DNA of 64,000 nucleotides from Agaribacterium sp. ZY112 (GCF_041346925.1 NZ_CP166840.1:2599001-2663000), one strand, 5' to 3'; shown: positions 16,796 through 26,491, numbered from the stretch's first letter. Numbers and translations: made by a program. The notes: generated from the letters alone by a model not told the origin.

Positions 16796-18394
16796 ATGTA
16801 TAGAAAAACCATAATCTCTTTAAGTGTATTTACGTTGCTAACGGCATGTGCCGGCGATGATGGCGAAAAGGGTGAAAACGGCGAAAGTGGTGCGGACGGT
16901 ACTAATGGCACGAACGGAGCAAGCGCGACTAACGGTCTAAACAGTTTGGTTGACCACGAGCTACTTGCATTTGGTAATAGCGAATGTGCCTTTGGTGGGT
17001 TAATGATTCGCTCTGGCTTAGATAACGATACAGATGGTGTTTTGTCCGATAGCGAAGTGACTTCAACAGTCTATGACTGTGACGCCAATACCGTCGGCGT
17101 ACAGGGCTCTGCTTTACCTTACATGGTATTACGTAACGACATAGAAGATGGTGCAAAGCCAGGTGCATTATTTGAAATCCGTAACGGTGGTTATGGCTCC
17201 GACATGGTTAAACACCCCAGCAATGCCAAGCAGTTTTACGCCTTAACTGATCGCGGGCCTAACGCTACCTACACTGGAGCACAAGGCAAAGGTAAAATAT
17301 TCCCAGTTGCAGATTACACACCGCGTATAGGTCTATTCGAACTTCAAGCCAACGGTGATATAAAGCGTATCGAAGACATACTCTTAAAGCGCCCAGATGG
17401 AACGTTAATTACTGGTTTGCCGAATAGCTCTGCATTAGGTGGAACAGGTGAAACGCCATATGCTGTGTTAGAAGATGGCAACATTGAAGTGCTTCGTGAA
17501 GATATGGGCTTGCCCTACAATGAAACCACCAACCCAATACAGCTAGATGATTATGGCTTAGACGGTGAAGGTCTAGTGGCCTTATCAGATGGCACCTTTT
17601 GGGTAAGCGACGAATACGGCCCACATATGGTTCACTTTGCTGCCGATGGAACGGAGATAGGCCGCATTAATGCCTTTGCAGGCGACGACCGTGTAAGCTT
17701 TAACCTACCTGCCGAATTTGCCAACCGCCGAGCCAACCGGGGCATGGAGGGTTTAGCCATAACACCCGATGAAAAAACACTTGTCGGTATTATGCAATCA
17801 ACCATGTACAACCCTAGTAGCGCAGTAAAGGCCTTAGATATTGTGCGTATTGTTACGATAAATACTGAAACGGGTAGTGTGGCGCAATACTTATATAAGC
17901 AAGAAAAAACGCAAAACTCTCAGTCTGGTATTTTTGCCTTAAGTGCAACTGAGTTTGTAGTTATTGAGCGCGACGGTGCTTTCTTTGCTTCAGATGCAAA
18001 CGCAATGAAACACTTGTATAAGATTGATATTAGTAACGCAACAGATCTAGAAAGCATTGCCGATTCTGGTGTGTGGTTGCAAGACGCTGAGCTTGGCTTA
18101 ACAAAAGACGGACAAACACTAGAAGAAGTCGTTCTTAACGAAGGCTGGGATGGCTTAAGCAGCATTGCACCTGTAAGCAAAACTTTCTTGGCCGATTTGG
18201 TAGCAGAAGTTCAATACCCACACGACAAGCTAGAAGGCATGTGGCTAATAAATGATTCAACCATTGGCGTCATCAATGATGACGATTTTGCAACATGGTC
18301 GAGTAGTGGTGTGCTAGAGCAAAAATACCTAGATGCAGGCCAAAGCGTTATAGATGCTAATAAGCTGTATATTATTGAAGATCTGAACCTTTAA
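16796..18394 (+). CDS. Lipoprotein with phytase-like esterase domain
   Basis: 532 residues with a lipoprotein signal (ISLSVFTLLTAC, lipidated Cys at 18). A short collagen-like run of G-x-x triplets (GEKGENGESGADGTNG, about 23-42) precedes a small Cys-bearing segment (about 50-100). From about 110 the pattern ALFEIRNGGYGSD, FYALTDRGPNA, LDGEGLVALSDGTFWVSDEY and RGMEGLAITPD matches the 'esterase-like activity of phytase' family (PF13449), a beta-propeller fold. It is probably a periplasmic or surface phosphoesterase or a related hydrolase, possibly for organic phosphate. The substrate is not evident. A strong terminator follows at 18416. Confidence 0.8.
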   Translation: MYRKTIISLSVFTLLTACAGDDGEKGENGESGADGTNGTNGASATNGLNSLVDHELLAFGNSECAFGGLMIRSGLDNDTDGVLSDSEVTSTVYDCDANTVGVQGSALPYMVLRNDIEDGAKPGALFEIRNGGYGSDMVKHPSNAKQFYALTDRGPNATYTGAQGKGKIFPVADYTPRIGLFELQANGDIKRIEDILLKRPDGTLITGLPNSSALGGTGETPYAVLEDGNIEVLREDMGLPYNETTNPIQLDDYGLDGEGLVALSDGTFWVSDEYGPHMVHFAADGTEIGRINAFAGDDRVSFNLPAEFANRRANRGMEGLAITPDEKTLVGIMQSTMYNPSSAVKALDIVRIVTINTETGSVAQYLYKQEKTQNSQSGIFALSATEFVVIERDGAFFASDANAMKHLYKIDISNATDLESIADSGVWLQDAELGLTKDGQTLEEVVLNEGWDGLSSIAPVSKTFLADLVAEVQYPHDKLEGMWLINDSTIGVINDDDFATWSSSGVLEQKYLDAGQSVIDANKLYIIEDLNL

Positions 18395-18415
18395 TAAAAA
18401 AACGCTCAATGCTGT

Positions 18416-18453
18416 AAAGCCCGCACTTGTTATACAGGTGTGGGCTTTTTTAT
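18416..18453 (+). terminator. Intrinsic terminator of the phytase-like gene
   Basis: AAAGCCCGCAC (18416-18426) pairs with GTGTGGGCTTT after a 10-base loop, ending in TTTTTTATT. This is a strong stem with a T-tract 22 bases after the stop codon. Confidence 0.85.
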
Positions 18454-18634
18454 TGGTTTGTAATTTGTGTTGCTGTTGGATAGAGCAGGGGGGGCTAAAT
18501 AAAGCAGGGTATGGTGAGCATGAGTGGCGTAGAAAACTGGGCCAACTGTTTTTTTACCAACTAGCACTGATGATGCCTAAGTACTAAGCCTATGTAAGCA
18601 GATATATAAGGTATCGATTCTTTAAATCGTGAGG

Positions 18635-18913
18635 CTAGGTAGTCAATTTAAAATTAGTTTCGCAGAGCTCGTCTGAAGCGTGGTCAAACCACCACCAGCT
18701 TACTAAGTCGCCTGTGGTTAAGCATTTAAAGGTGAAAACAGAAGCTGCATCATAATGGCTATGGCCAATATGGCTTAGCTCATAAACCTTATCTACTACT
18801 ATCTCTCCATGAGTAAAATCGGGGTTTGTGTGTAGAGCGATATATTTCCCGCCAATAACGAAAGGGTGGTCTCGCCATGTTGATCCATTCATAGCCATAG
18901 TGGTACTTAGCAC
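18635..18913 (-). CDS. Small hypothetical protein
   Basis: 92 residues, cytosolic, with a beta-rich pattern (PFVIGGKYIALHTNPD, GEIVVDKVYELSHIG, VFTFKCLTTGDLVSWWWFD). Tryptophans cluster at 73-75. There is no family I can name. An internal ATG (18892, MNGSTWRD) could be the real start because the first seven codons are unremarkable. It ends 240 bases from the preceding terminator and is read towards it. Confidence 0.55.
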   Translation of the reverse strand: MLSTTMAMNGSTWRDHPFVIGGKYIALHTNPDFTHGEIVVDKVYELSHIGHSHYDAASVFTFKCLTTGDLVSWWWFDHASDELCETNFKLTT

Positions 18914-19029
18914 CTTCAGTAGGTTTCTTTGTCTAGTGAAATTTTATAAGGATTAAGGCGGTTTGGCGTAGTAGGTGGTTTGAGGCTTGTTAGTCAATAG
19001 TAAAGCAGTTCCTAATTCGAAACTGGGCG

Positions 19030-19332
19030 CTAGGTGCGCTCTGCTTGGCAGCTCCAGCACGTTTCAAATGCCGGATCATTATCTTCTTTGCATTGAATAC
19101 AAACCCAAGATTCGCCTTGTTGCTCACCAACGAGTGTCTCTATGGCGGCTTTGCCTTTATTAAAGTCGGAATCAGCAACCCAAAGCTCGGGCCAGGTCTC
19201 CAAGGGAGAAAGCTCACCCATGCCACCCGATGAATACTCGTTACGAAGTACCGACTCTATTCCTTTCTCACACAAATAATTACGGGTATTTTCCACAATT
19301 ATTTTGTTTTCGTGTGTGTAAATTAACTTCAT
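19030..19332 (-). CDS. DUF2007 protein with C-terminal zinc ribbon
   Basis: 100 residues. The N-terminal two thirds (MKLIYTHENKIIVENTRNYL, then GIESVLRNEYSSGGMGELSP and ELWVADSDFNKGKAAIETL) follow the DUF2007 pattern, a ferredoxin-like signal-transduction fold. The end carries WVCIQCKEDNDPAFETCWSC, a CxxC-x10-CxxC zinc ribbon of the RanBP2 type. Such proteins are widespread and small; the function is unknown. The start fits the family length. Confidence 0.8.
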   Translation of the reverse strand: MKLIYTHENKIIVENTRNYLCEKGIESVLRNEYSSGGMGELSPLETWPELWVADSDFNKGKAAIETLVGEQQGESWVCIQCKEDNDPAFETCWSCQAERT

Positions 19333-19606
19333 TTATTATGCACCTATTACACGGAGAGAGAGGCGAGTGCTTAGTTGTGAGACTTCTTCTGAAACTGTGG
19401 TTTTCATCAGGCCGTAAACTCAGGTTGACTGTTGGAAAGTCTTATCTTTCAAGGTCTTTGACTCCTTGATTTTAATACATTTGCATGAGGCCTCAAATCA
19501 ATTTTACTCGAATCGGAGGCAGAAACACTTTTAGTTAAACCTTGCCTCGAGGTTATTGTCTTTAAAAGTGTCCCTGACCCCGTTTAACACTGCTTAGTAC
19601 TTAGGA

Positions 19607-20533
19607 CTAAAACTCTTTGCTGATTTTAAAATGGTATGAATCTGTTGACCAGATGCGATATTTTCCATTCGCGAAGGTGCCTGTTGTGCGCGATTCGGTT
19701 GAAACCATTTCAGGCGACGCGATATGCCAGTTGTTGTACCAAAAATCTTCACCCTGTCCCATGGAAACGTTGAATGAGTCACCATTGATAGATAAGACGC
19801 CATTGAAGGCAAAGTGAAGCTTCTTCGGAACGTTGTTTCCACCACGGCTGTGAAACATCTTTGTGGTATCGCTATTCACTGTATCGTTGTACCACTGAGC
19901 TGGCTCTTTGTTATTTTTTCTTCCTGCGCCGACATCAATAGTGAGCTTTGAGCCGTTGTTGCCGCTTGTAGTCTCAACACCTCCCCAGGGTTGCCCAGCC
20001 GTGATCGAATACTGATTGCCATAAACAAATTCGATCGATTCGATGCCATCCTTACCCTCGAAAATAATATCGTTGTTATGCTCCTTGGTCGATGGAATCT
20101 CTAGCTTACCTTTCTTATTTCTTAATATCGATTCGCCCAAACCCTCGGAATCGCCAGTAAATCTACCAACAACAGGGCCGTTCTTCGTCTTCATTATCTT
20201 CAGCTCTATTACGCCTTCTTCAAATTCAGCTGCCTTCAAATCAAACCAACATTCTCCTTCTAGATTTTCTGGCACATCATTGAATGCACCAATCATTTCC
20301 GATGTGTCTGCATCAAAATCATCGCCGAAACCATCGGCACTCAAACGCAAAGTCGGCAAAGTGACATCGTCATAAACGAAAACGCAGCCCAAGCCGTAAA
20401 ACAAGAAACCGCCCATGGCAAGAAGGCCTTCAGCAGGGTACTCGCCTACAAAATCCTTGTTTTCATTCTTGGTTGTGTTTACTTCTGTCTTTTCATCTTT
20501 TGTTAGTTCTGCTGTTGTCATCTCAATATCCAT
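19607..20533 (-). CDS. Unknown 308-residue acidic protein
   Basis: There is no signal peptide; the first 30 residues are polar and charged (MTTAELTKDEKTEVNTTKNE). A Gly-rich hydrophobic patch (about 35-55, GLLAMGGFLFYGLGCVFVYD) is followed by a beta-rich body with ECWFDLKAAEFEEGVIELKI and a C-terminal part rich in Asn, Gly, Trp and Tyr (EDFWYNNWHIASPE). An ATG 5 codons in (20518) may be the true start. I do not recognise the family. It lies beside a secreted Cys-rich protein on the same strand and near an IS30 relic, so horizontal acquisition is possible. Confidence 0.6.
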   Translation of the reverse strand: MDIEMTTAELTKDEKTEVNTTKNENKDFVGEYPAEGLLAMGGFLFYGLGCVFVYDDVTLPTLRLSADGFGDDFDADTSEMIGAFNDVPENLEGECWFDLKAAEFEEGVIELKIMKTKNGPVVGRFTGDSEGLGESILRNKKGKLEIPSTKEHNNDIIFEGKDGIESIEFVYGNQYSITAGQPWGGVETTSGNNGSKLTIDVGAGRKNNKEPAQWYNDTVNSDTTKMFHSRGGNNVPKKLHFAFNGVLSINGDSFNVSMGQGEDFWYNNWHIASPEMVSTESRTTGTFANGKYRIWSTDSYHFKISKEF

Positions 20534-20694
20534 ATACAGTGATTTTGACTACTCATAAGGCTTTTCGTCTTCCGCCCCGCTTTAAACTGTGCGGATCAGT
20601 TAGTGATGTTAGGATTTCTAAGCTTGTTATACTTTTTCTACCAGTTGCTTAGATATCTACGAATTGAAACAAGCTAGGCTCAACCCAGTATTTT

Positions 20695-21177
20695 CTAACC
20701 ACAGGTGTAATTAGTGAGGTCGAGGTGGTGATGGCTTTTGCCACTTTGGTTTTTGCATTGAAAATATTTGTACCCATACGTTTCCGTACTGCCATGTTTT
20801 TGGACTTTACATTTGACATCATTTTTAGAAAAACCCACATGAGACGGTACTAGGCCGCCAGCATTTGGTGCAGTACAAAGCAGGTGAAGGTCGACTTCCT
20901 CTTTGGGGCCGAGCTTAAATTGATAACCATTTTTCGTATTATCGTTGGGGAACGTTTCACTAGGACCACTAACAAAAAAAGTGTACTGCCCACACTTAGA
21001 TTCACCTCCTGTGCAGTTGGGTGCTGAGCAATAATAATTTGAAGGGCCTGTGCATTTTATTGTATATGTACCAATGTTTTGGTCACTGGCATAGACAAGG
21101 CTTGACAGCGACACCAGAAGAAAAGCGACCATCGGCAATGCAGTAGTCATACTTCTATAAATTGTATTAGCTAACAT
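20695..21177 (-). CDS. Secreted 8-cysteine protein, unknown
   Basis: 160 residues. The start is supported by AAGGAG seven bases upstream. A Sec signal ends near SLSSLVYA. The mature part, about 125 residues, has eight cysteines (IKCTGPSNYYC, APNC, ESKCG, LLCTAP, VKC, FQC, YTC), enough for four disulfides, and a His-rich patch SGKSHHHLDL. It is probably a small exported disulfide-stabilised protein. It could be a toxin, inhibitor or binding protein; I recognise no family. Confidence 0.7.
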   Translation of the reverse strand: MLANTIYRSMTTALPMVAFLLVSLSSLVYASDQNIGTYTIKCTGPSNYYCSAPNCTGGESKCGQYTFFVSGPSETFPNDNTKNGYQFKLGPKEEVDLHLLCTAPNAGGLVPSHVGFSKNDVKCKVQKHGSTETYGYKYFQCKNQSGKSHHHLDLTNYTCG

Positions 21178-21502
21178 ATTAATCTCCTTATAAATATAAT
21201 TTCACAATAGTAATTACTGGGCATTAATGAGGTTAGAGAAAGTTTTAAACAAGCAAATGATGCAAACAAGGTAACTAAATGACCTCTAATCTCATTTTTG
21301 TTGCCCCAGTTTTCGTAAGAACCCGCACAGCGGCTTGGCAACCTGGCACTTAATTACGCAGGGTTTTTAGTGACAGACTGGCAGGTCCGTTGCTGCCACT
21401 TAATACTGATGCCGAATTCATATACTAACCGCGACACTTTTAAAAATTAAGAAGGTGAGTTGTAAAATAAGCCTTATCCCATTCCGGTAAGAAGGGTAGG
21501 TA

Positions 21503-22200
21503 ATGGCTTATATACAACTCACTTATGAAGAAAGAGTAACGCTTTCAGCCCTAAAGCTGCAATCTCTCGATAAGAGGGGTTGCAGGGGTTCTTGGTCGCC
21601 ACACTCGACTCTATATCCTGAACTCACACGCAGTCGCTGCTTTATTATCGACGGGGTATATCGGCCCTCTAAGGCGCAGTGACGAACAAGAGCAAGAAGG
21701 CGTCGCTCGAGGAAAAATCGACATTACTCCAGCGCCTATATGATGCTTGTTCGTAAGCTTTTAAAGATAGGGGGGATTAGCCACGAGACTATTTACCGCT
21801 ATATTTGGCAAGATAAAGCTCAGGGTGGTGACTTATGAACCCACCTTAGGTAAGTGTCAAAAAATAAACAATAGAGACACACAAGACGTAATCTTGCTGA
21901 ATGTCTGCGTGAAAATCCACAAGAGCAACACAGTCCATTTATCCAGCCGGTAGAAACCTTGGTGGGCAAATTGATATTCGGATGTAAGGGAGGCATCGAT
22001 ACTTAGACGGCTTACTTCGGGCCAGAGGTCGCGTGTTAACTTAGCTACTGAAAGAGCGAATGACTGCTAAGTGATGCTACTAACAATAAAACAGTCCTAA
22101 CAGCACACCCTCAACCGAGATAAGCTCTTAAGCGACAGACGACTTGTTACAGCTAACGATAGAAATTTGCAGCGAGTCAGTATCATTGATGCCATTGATT
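21503..22200 (+). pseudogene. Decayed IS30-family transposase
   Basis: From ATG 21503 the reading MAYIQLTYEERVTLSALKLQ is a typical IS30 N-terminus. Further downstream, after frame changes, LGRH and STLYPELTRSR (helix-turn-helix), GVYRPSKAQ and GGISHETIYRYIWQDKAQGG appear in IS30 order. Several stops and frameshifts interrupt it, so it is inactive. The 3' limit is approximate. It sits just upstream of the carrageenase candidate. Confidence 0.75.
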
Positions 22201-22676
22201 TGGCTGGCCTACGGACTTGCTTTTTTGCTGCAGTAGCACCTCGATTTGCGATCGCTTGGTCCTTTCAGCAACACCAAGCGACTATTCCATCCCCAGATCT
22301 TAATACAGTGCTGATCAATTAAGGTTTCGAAGAAAGGGCGCTTCACACTGAGTATCTTTTCTTGATGACAACACCACAAAACCAATGTTTTAGTGTTGGA
22401 AAAAAACACAACTAAGGTAGCAAATACCGTCACTTGCTTAGGGGATGATAAGGGCTGATTTGCTGCTGTCTGAGTATTAAACACATCACGAACCTAAGCG
22501 ATTAAACCTGAACAAACCCAGCTCCTAAGCGCGATACAAGCGGAACCAGTGCTCATGTTTCAGCAAAACCCTAACAAGAAAGGTACAACTGTTAAAAGGT
22601 ATTAAGACTTTTTGTTATTACGTTGGAATAATGCGCGGCTTAAGAATCTAAACAACATCAATAGAGGAAGGGCTTT
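22201..22676. other. Remnant DNA and promoter region before the carrageenase candidate
   Basis: No intact gene. The left part may belong to the IS30 relic. A plus-strand stretch near 22500-22600 reads IKPEQTQLLSAIQAEPVLMF, possibly a fragment of another transposase. The last 60 bases should contain the promoter and the AGAGGAAG ribosome site (22663-22670). Confidence 0.4.
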
Positions 22677-25649
22677 GTGCGCAAAGGTTTAAACGCTCTA
22701 GCATTTGGCGCCATATTAATCAGTGGTTGTGGCGGCGGCAGTAATGGTGAGAGCTTACTTGCAGCGCCTTCTCCTGCGGACACTGTTAGCCCCATAGTTA
22801 CGCCAAGCCCTACACCAAGTACTGCACCAAGTGCTACGCCGAGCCCTACACCAGAACCAACTTTAGTACCGGTTGCTCCCGCTGACGGTGCGCTGCTTAG
22901 CTACGATACAGGCTTTACGGTAATGCATGTGCGCAACGCTGACTATGAAGGCCAGAGTGTGATTGTGGCGGCAAGCTACGAAGGCACAGTTATAGCGATG
23001 AACTATGACGGCGAAGTGCTGTGGTCGAACCCACTTTCCGGATATATGGTCAGAGATTTGTGGGCGGGAGACCTCGATAACGACGGTATCGATGAGATAC
23101 TTGCCGCGCTGTCCGACGGCAGTATCCACGCCTTGCAACTGGTCAGCGGTGACGCCTTTTGGCAGGCCCCGTTTAAAGTCAATGATGTACCGATGAATGC
23201 GGTCACCACTGTTCGTAGCGACAATGGTACCTATGTCGCTGCCGGTGGATTCGATAAAAACATGTATTACCTCTCCGCTACAGGTGAGCTACTAAATACG
23301 ATCGAATCTTCTACCTATAGTACGCTGGAACCCTGGGGTAATGACCGCTTTTTCCTAGGTCGTGAAATAGGCAAGGCGCACACAGCGAATTTTTTACGCC
23401 CCATCCCTCAAGCTGACGGAACAGATCACCTGTTAATGTTAGGCACGCAGAATCACATGCAATCTGCCGGTGAGTTATTTGAATTTGACACCATGGCGTT
23501 AAGCCCCTTGGCTATTTATGACGTGCCTTTTCACCGTCCGATTGGCCACATGAATGTGGTCGATAGCAACAAGGATGGCCGCTATAGAGTGTTATTGGGC
23601 TCATCTGAGCTGTCTAATCAGCGTGGCATAGCGGTGAACCTTGGCGACGGCGGCTCTCAATACCATGATTTAAAAGGTATAGGACGAACAGGCTATCGTG
23701 TAACACAAGCTGAAACAATTCCCGACGGCAATAGCTATCTGCACCTATTTCTTGCTGGCACCCATATTGTTTTACTTCCCGCCAACTTTGACGAAAGCAA
23801 CAAAGAAACGATTGCCGGTAACTATGCCTATAACGATATGTGGCGCGATCGCATCAGCGGACGTATTTTATTAGCTAGCGCCCAAAGTGGCGGCAGTGCT
23901 ATCCACATTCTGAACACTGAACATGCCGGCTGGAAAACCGCATTTAGCGAGCTAGAGCCTCCGGGTAAAATTCAAACCATGAAGCAGAACTTTGCCTCTG
24001 CCCGCCAGCAACTAACAAACTTCACTAAACCACAGCATGAACGCGCCCCAGATCCTGTGTATTTAACCGCAGCGGACTCCAACCACGAAGTGGCTCAGCG
24101 TCTTTTAAATGCAGGCCATAGCAGCCCTGTATTTATGTCAAGCGAACGCACTGGCGTCCGATGGAACCAAGTCGAAGACCCTAGCTGGCAATCCGACCCA
24201 CTTACCGGCATTGCAAATGAAGCTTATCGCAATAGAGAAGATACCCGTATGGATTACTCTTTAACTCGCGAACAAGCTATTGAGTCTTACACTGGCGACT
24301 TAAACAACAACGACAATGGCGGAGTTGTCTACTGGGCAGGCCACGGTAATGATCCATATTATTATGCACCAGAAACTCATATGGCCATTATCGACAACAC
24401 CTTTGCTCAAAATAAAGGCACCGTCATGATCTGGCCCGAAATGGCAGGCCACGACGACGATTTTCCCTATGTTTTGGATCACCTGATTTATCCGGTAGCC
24501 ATGCACGCTCAAACGCGTAAAGGGAAGATCGTATTGCGCAGTAAAGATGTTTTCTTTGCCAGTACGCCGTACCTACACGACTGGGAAAGATTACTGTCAG
24601 GAGAGTTTAAAAACGTGTTTGTATCGAGCATGGAAGAAACCACAGACAAAACTCAAGATATAAGTTTAGCGGGGCGTCTGGGTCTATGGTCCAGCGGTGT
24701 AATGGACGATTGGGGCATGCGTTGCTCGAGGGATAACCCAAGCTTCGATCGCTCGCGCCAGCACTCTTACCAGCGCATACTTAATCACTTCTTACGTACC
24801 ACGGTATACAGCCTGGCTTATGGTGCTAGTTACACCCAAAACACCTATACCGATGCCGATACCATGAGTTTTGTATGGGAACTAGTCGCCAGTGGCGCCC
24901 TGTATGTGCCAAGACGAGAGGAAATTGTATCGTTCAACCCTGTGCATATCAGTATTACAGAGCCCGATGAACGCTACATCACCGACGCTAGCAGCAATAA
25001 AGTCACCACCTACTTTGATGCAGAAGACCAGGCCAACAACCCAATGGTATTCGGCCGTATGAATGCCACATGGATGGGCGCAGCCCCAACCGAATGGGAT
25101 TATTCAAGTTATGCCTCTGGCGTAAAAGAGCGCCGCCAGGAGTTTATTCCTCCGTTCGAGCAAGGTATGGTACTTCTTACCCCCGTACAGCGCGGTAAAC
25201 ATAAAGCCGTATCAACATACCGAAAAAACATAACAAACTATTTACACCCCTTGTATAGCAGCATTCTGACAGAACATATCAGTAATGGCCGTGATTATAT
25301 TGATCACAGCAGCGATACAACCTATGCCGCCAACAGCGATTATTACAAAGAAGTCGCCAGCGACATTGAGGCAGGGGCCAAACAAATCCCCATCACTGTT
25401 AGCGGTGGTGTCGGCTGGGTTGTCGCTCAAACTGACCCCACTCACCTGCGCCTTACACTGGTTGATAGTGGTTATTTAAACCCAAGTAATATGACGGCCA
25501 AGGTCCAGTTTAATACGGTCAACCCAGTATCAATAAACGACCTACTAAGCGGTGAAGAGTTTGCGATAGATAATGACGGCAATGTCGACATAAGCATCCC
25601 ACTTGGCTTATTTCGTTTTATAGACATCGAGATTGATCAAACCCTATAA
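22677..25649 (+). CDS. Large surface lipoprotein, candidate GH150 lambda-carrageenase
   Basis: 990 residues, GTG start behind AGAGGAAG. The lipoprotein signal AFGAILISGC (lipidated Cys 18) is followed by GGGS and a Pro-Ser-Thr linker (about 31-66). Residues about 70-440 contain PQQ/FG-GAP-like propeller blades (VIVAASYEGTVIAMNYDGEV, GDLDNDGIDEILAALSDGSI, VDSNKDGRYRVLLGSS). The C-terminal half (about 450-990) has no repeats and includes GGVVYWAGHGNDPYYYAPET and GTVMIWPEMAGHDDDFPYVL. An N-terminal propeller joined to a large catalytic part at this length is the described plan of GH150 lambda-carrageenase (CglA type, about 940 residues). I cannot confirm catalytic residues. It could be another surface polysaccharide hydrolase. 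Confidence 0.55.
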   Translation: MRKGLNALAFGAILISGCGGGSNGESLLAAPSPADTVSPIVTPSPTPSTAPSATPSPTPEPTLVPVAPADGALLSYDTGFTVMHVRNADYEGQSVIVAASYEGTVIAMNYDGEVLWSNPLSGYMVRDLWAGDLDNDGIDEILAALSDGSIHALQLVSGDAFWQAPFKVNDVPMNAVTTVRSDNGTYVAAGGFDKNMYYLSATGELLNTIESSTYSTLEPWGNDRFFLGREIGKAHTANFLRPIPQADGTDHLLMLGTQNHMQSAGELFEFDTMALSPLAIYDVPFHRPIGHMNVVDSNKDGRYRVLLGSSELSNQRGIAVNLGDGGSQYHDLKGIGRTGYRVTQAETIPDGNSYLHLFLAGTHIVLLPANFDESNKETIAGNYAYNDMWRDRISGRILLASAQSGGSAIHILNTEHAGWKTAFSELEPPGKIQTMKQNFASARQQLTNFTKPQHERAPDPVYLTAADSNHEVAQRLLNAGHSSPVFMSSERTGVRWNQVEDPSWQSDPLTGIANEAYRNREDTRMDYSLTREQAIESYTGDLNNNDNGGVVYWAGHGNDPYYYAPETHMAIIDNTFAQNKGTVMIWPEMAGHDDDFPYVLDHLIYPVAMHAQTRKGKIVLRSKDVFFASTPYLHDWERLLSGEFKNVFVSSMEETTDKTQDISLAGRLGLWSSGVMDDWGMRCSRDNPSFDRSRQHSYQRILNHFLRTTVYSLAYGASYTQNTYTDADTMSFVWELVASGALYVPRREEIVSFNPVHISITEPDERYITDASSNKVTTYFDAEDQANNPMVFGRMNATWMGAAPTEWDYSSYASGVKERRQEFIPPFEQGMVLLTPVQRGKHKAVSTYRKNITNYLHPLYSSILTEHISNGRDYIDHSSDTTYAANSDYYKEVASDIEAGAKQIPITVSGGVGWVVAQTDPTHLRLTLVDSGYLNPSNMTAKVQFNTVNPVSINDLLSGEEFAIDNDGNVDISIPLGLFRFIDIEIDQTL

Positions 25650-25661
25650 ATACGTAAAACA

Positions 25662-25696
25662 CACAGCCAGTCTGGCGGCTCACCGAACTGGCTGTG
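25662..25696 (+). terminator. Strong hairpin after the carrageenase candidate
   Basis: CACAGCCAGT (25662-25671) and ACTGGCTGTG (25687-25696) form a perfect 10-bp stem with a 15-base loop, 13 bases after the stop. No T-tract follows, so it may act as an RNA-stabilising or Rho-assisted end rather than a classical terminator. Confidence 0.55.
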
Positions 25697-25703
25697 AATT
25701 AAC

Positions 25704-25819
25704 AAAGTGAAATAGCAGTACTAAAGATAAAAACATGGCGGTGCACAGAAGCAAGCCTGCCAGCTGTCAACCTGCAGCCGCTTGTATAGATAATTTCCTT
25801 TATCAATCTACTTGTTAGG
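25704..25819 (-). other. Integron attC site (last cassette), left limit uncertain
   Basis: On the minus strand GCCTAAC (R'') contains the TAA of the RibD-like gene, the classic cassette arrangement, and is followed by AAGTAGATTGATA. Near 25708 the plus strand has TTAACAAAGTGAAAT, which pairs imperfectly with it as L'/R'. The far half is degenerate, so the limits are approximate. Confidence 0.45.
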
Positions 25820-26381
25820 CATTTTTTGCCGGTTTATAGGTTAATATTGCTACGCCATTTGACGTTATCTTTTGGTTAGACAGCGTAAATGATTTTATAG
25901 CACTGTTTTCAGAAAATAATCGCCTTCCTGAGCCGGACACTACTGGATAAATTTCTAGCCTAAGCTCATCGAGAATATTGGCATATATAAGCGATTGAAC
26001 TAACGTTCCACTGCCGTGTACTCCGATATTCTTCCCGTCTTGCTTTTTTAACTCATGTACTTTTTCAAAATGATCATTTTGAAAAAGTACAATATTATTC
26101 CAATCGCCCCAACTTACCTTCTCCAAAGAGTTTGAAAAAACATACTTTTTTGTACTATTGATATGATCTGAAAATGGTTGAACTTCGGATGTTGGCCAAT
26201 AATCTTTCCACTCTTCGTAGGTGGTACGCCCAAGAAGCATTGAATCTTCGTTTTCGACTTTTGAAAAGAAGTCTTCTAAAACCTCTTTGTTTTCTCGAAG
26301 CTCTGCAATCTCTTGATGTACTGCATCAAACTGAATTACGCCATCAAGCGTCATTATTAGATGTGATATAACTTTTCTCAT
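25815..26381 (-). CDS. RibD C-terminal/dihydrofolate-reductase-like protein (cassette gene)
   Basis: 188 residues of the RibD_C/DHFR-like family often annotated as dihydrofolate reductase: MRKVISHLIMTLDGVIQ (SLDG-like start), MLLGRTTYEEWKDYW, KYVFSNSL, GSGTLVQSLI and DELRLEIYPVVSGSGRRLF. Family members bind NADPH and reduce pterin- or pyrimidinone-like substrates; the actual one is unknown. The stop lies inside an attC R'' box and another attC lies upstream, so this is a mobile integron cassette. Stand-alone members of this family are common in environmental cassettes and do not imply trimethoprim resistance. Confidence 0.8.
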   Translation of the reverse strand: MRKVISHLIMTLDGVIQFDAVHQEIAELRENKEVLEDFFSKVENEDSMLLGRTTYEEWKDYWPTSEVQPFSDHINSTKKYVFSNSLEKVSWGDWNNIVLFQNDHFEKVHELKKQDGKNIGVHGSGTLVQSLIYANILDELRLEIYPVVSGSGRRLFSENSAIKSFTLSNQKITSNGVAILTYKPAKNA

Positions 26382-26400
26382 AAATACGAATTCGCACCAT

Positions 26401-26473
26401 GCCTAACGTCGTGGTAAGGGGCCGCCGAAGCAACGCGCCGAAGGTGCGTTGTTGTTTGAGTGCCTTGTAGCAC
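26401..26473 (-). other. Integron attC site
   Basis: GCCTAAC (26401-26407; GTTAGGC on the minus strand) begins a site with the central palindrome CAACGCGCCGAAGGTGCGTTG (26431-26451). Its far end GTAGCAC (26467-26473) is a degenerate R''. It separates the DUF2200 and RibD-like cassette genes. Confidence 0.6.
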
Positions 26474-26491
26474 TTTCTATTCTACACCACC

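Noticed and set aside
22209..22484. 91-codon minus-strand frame in the IS30 relic zone
   Set aside because: It lies within decayed transposase DNA on the opposite strand and matches no family.
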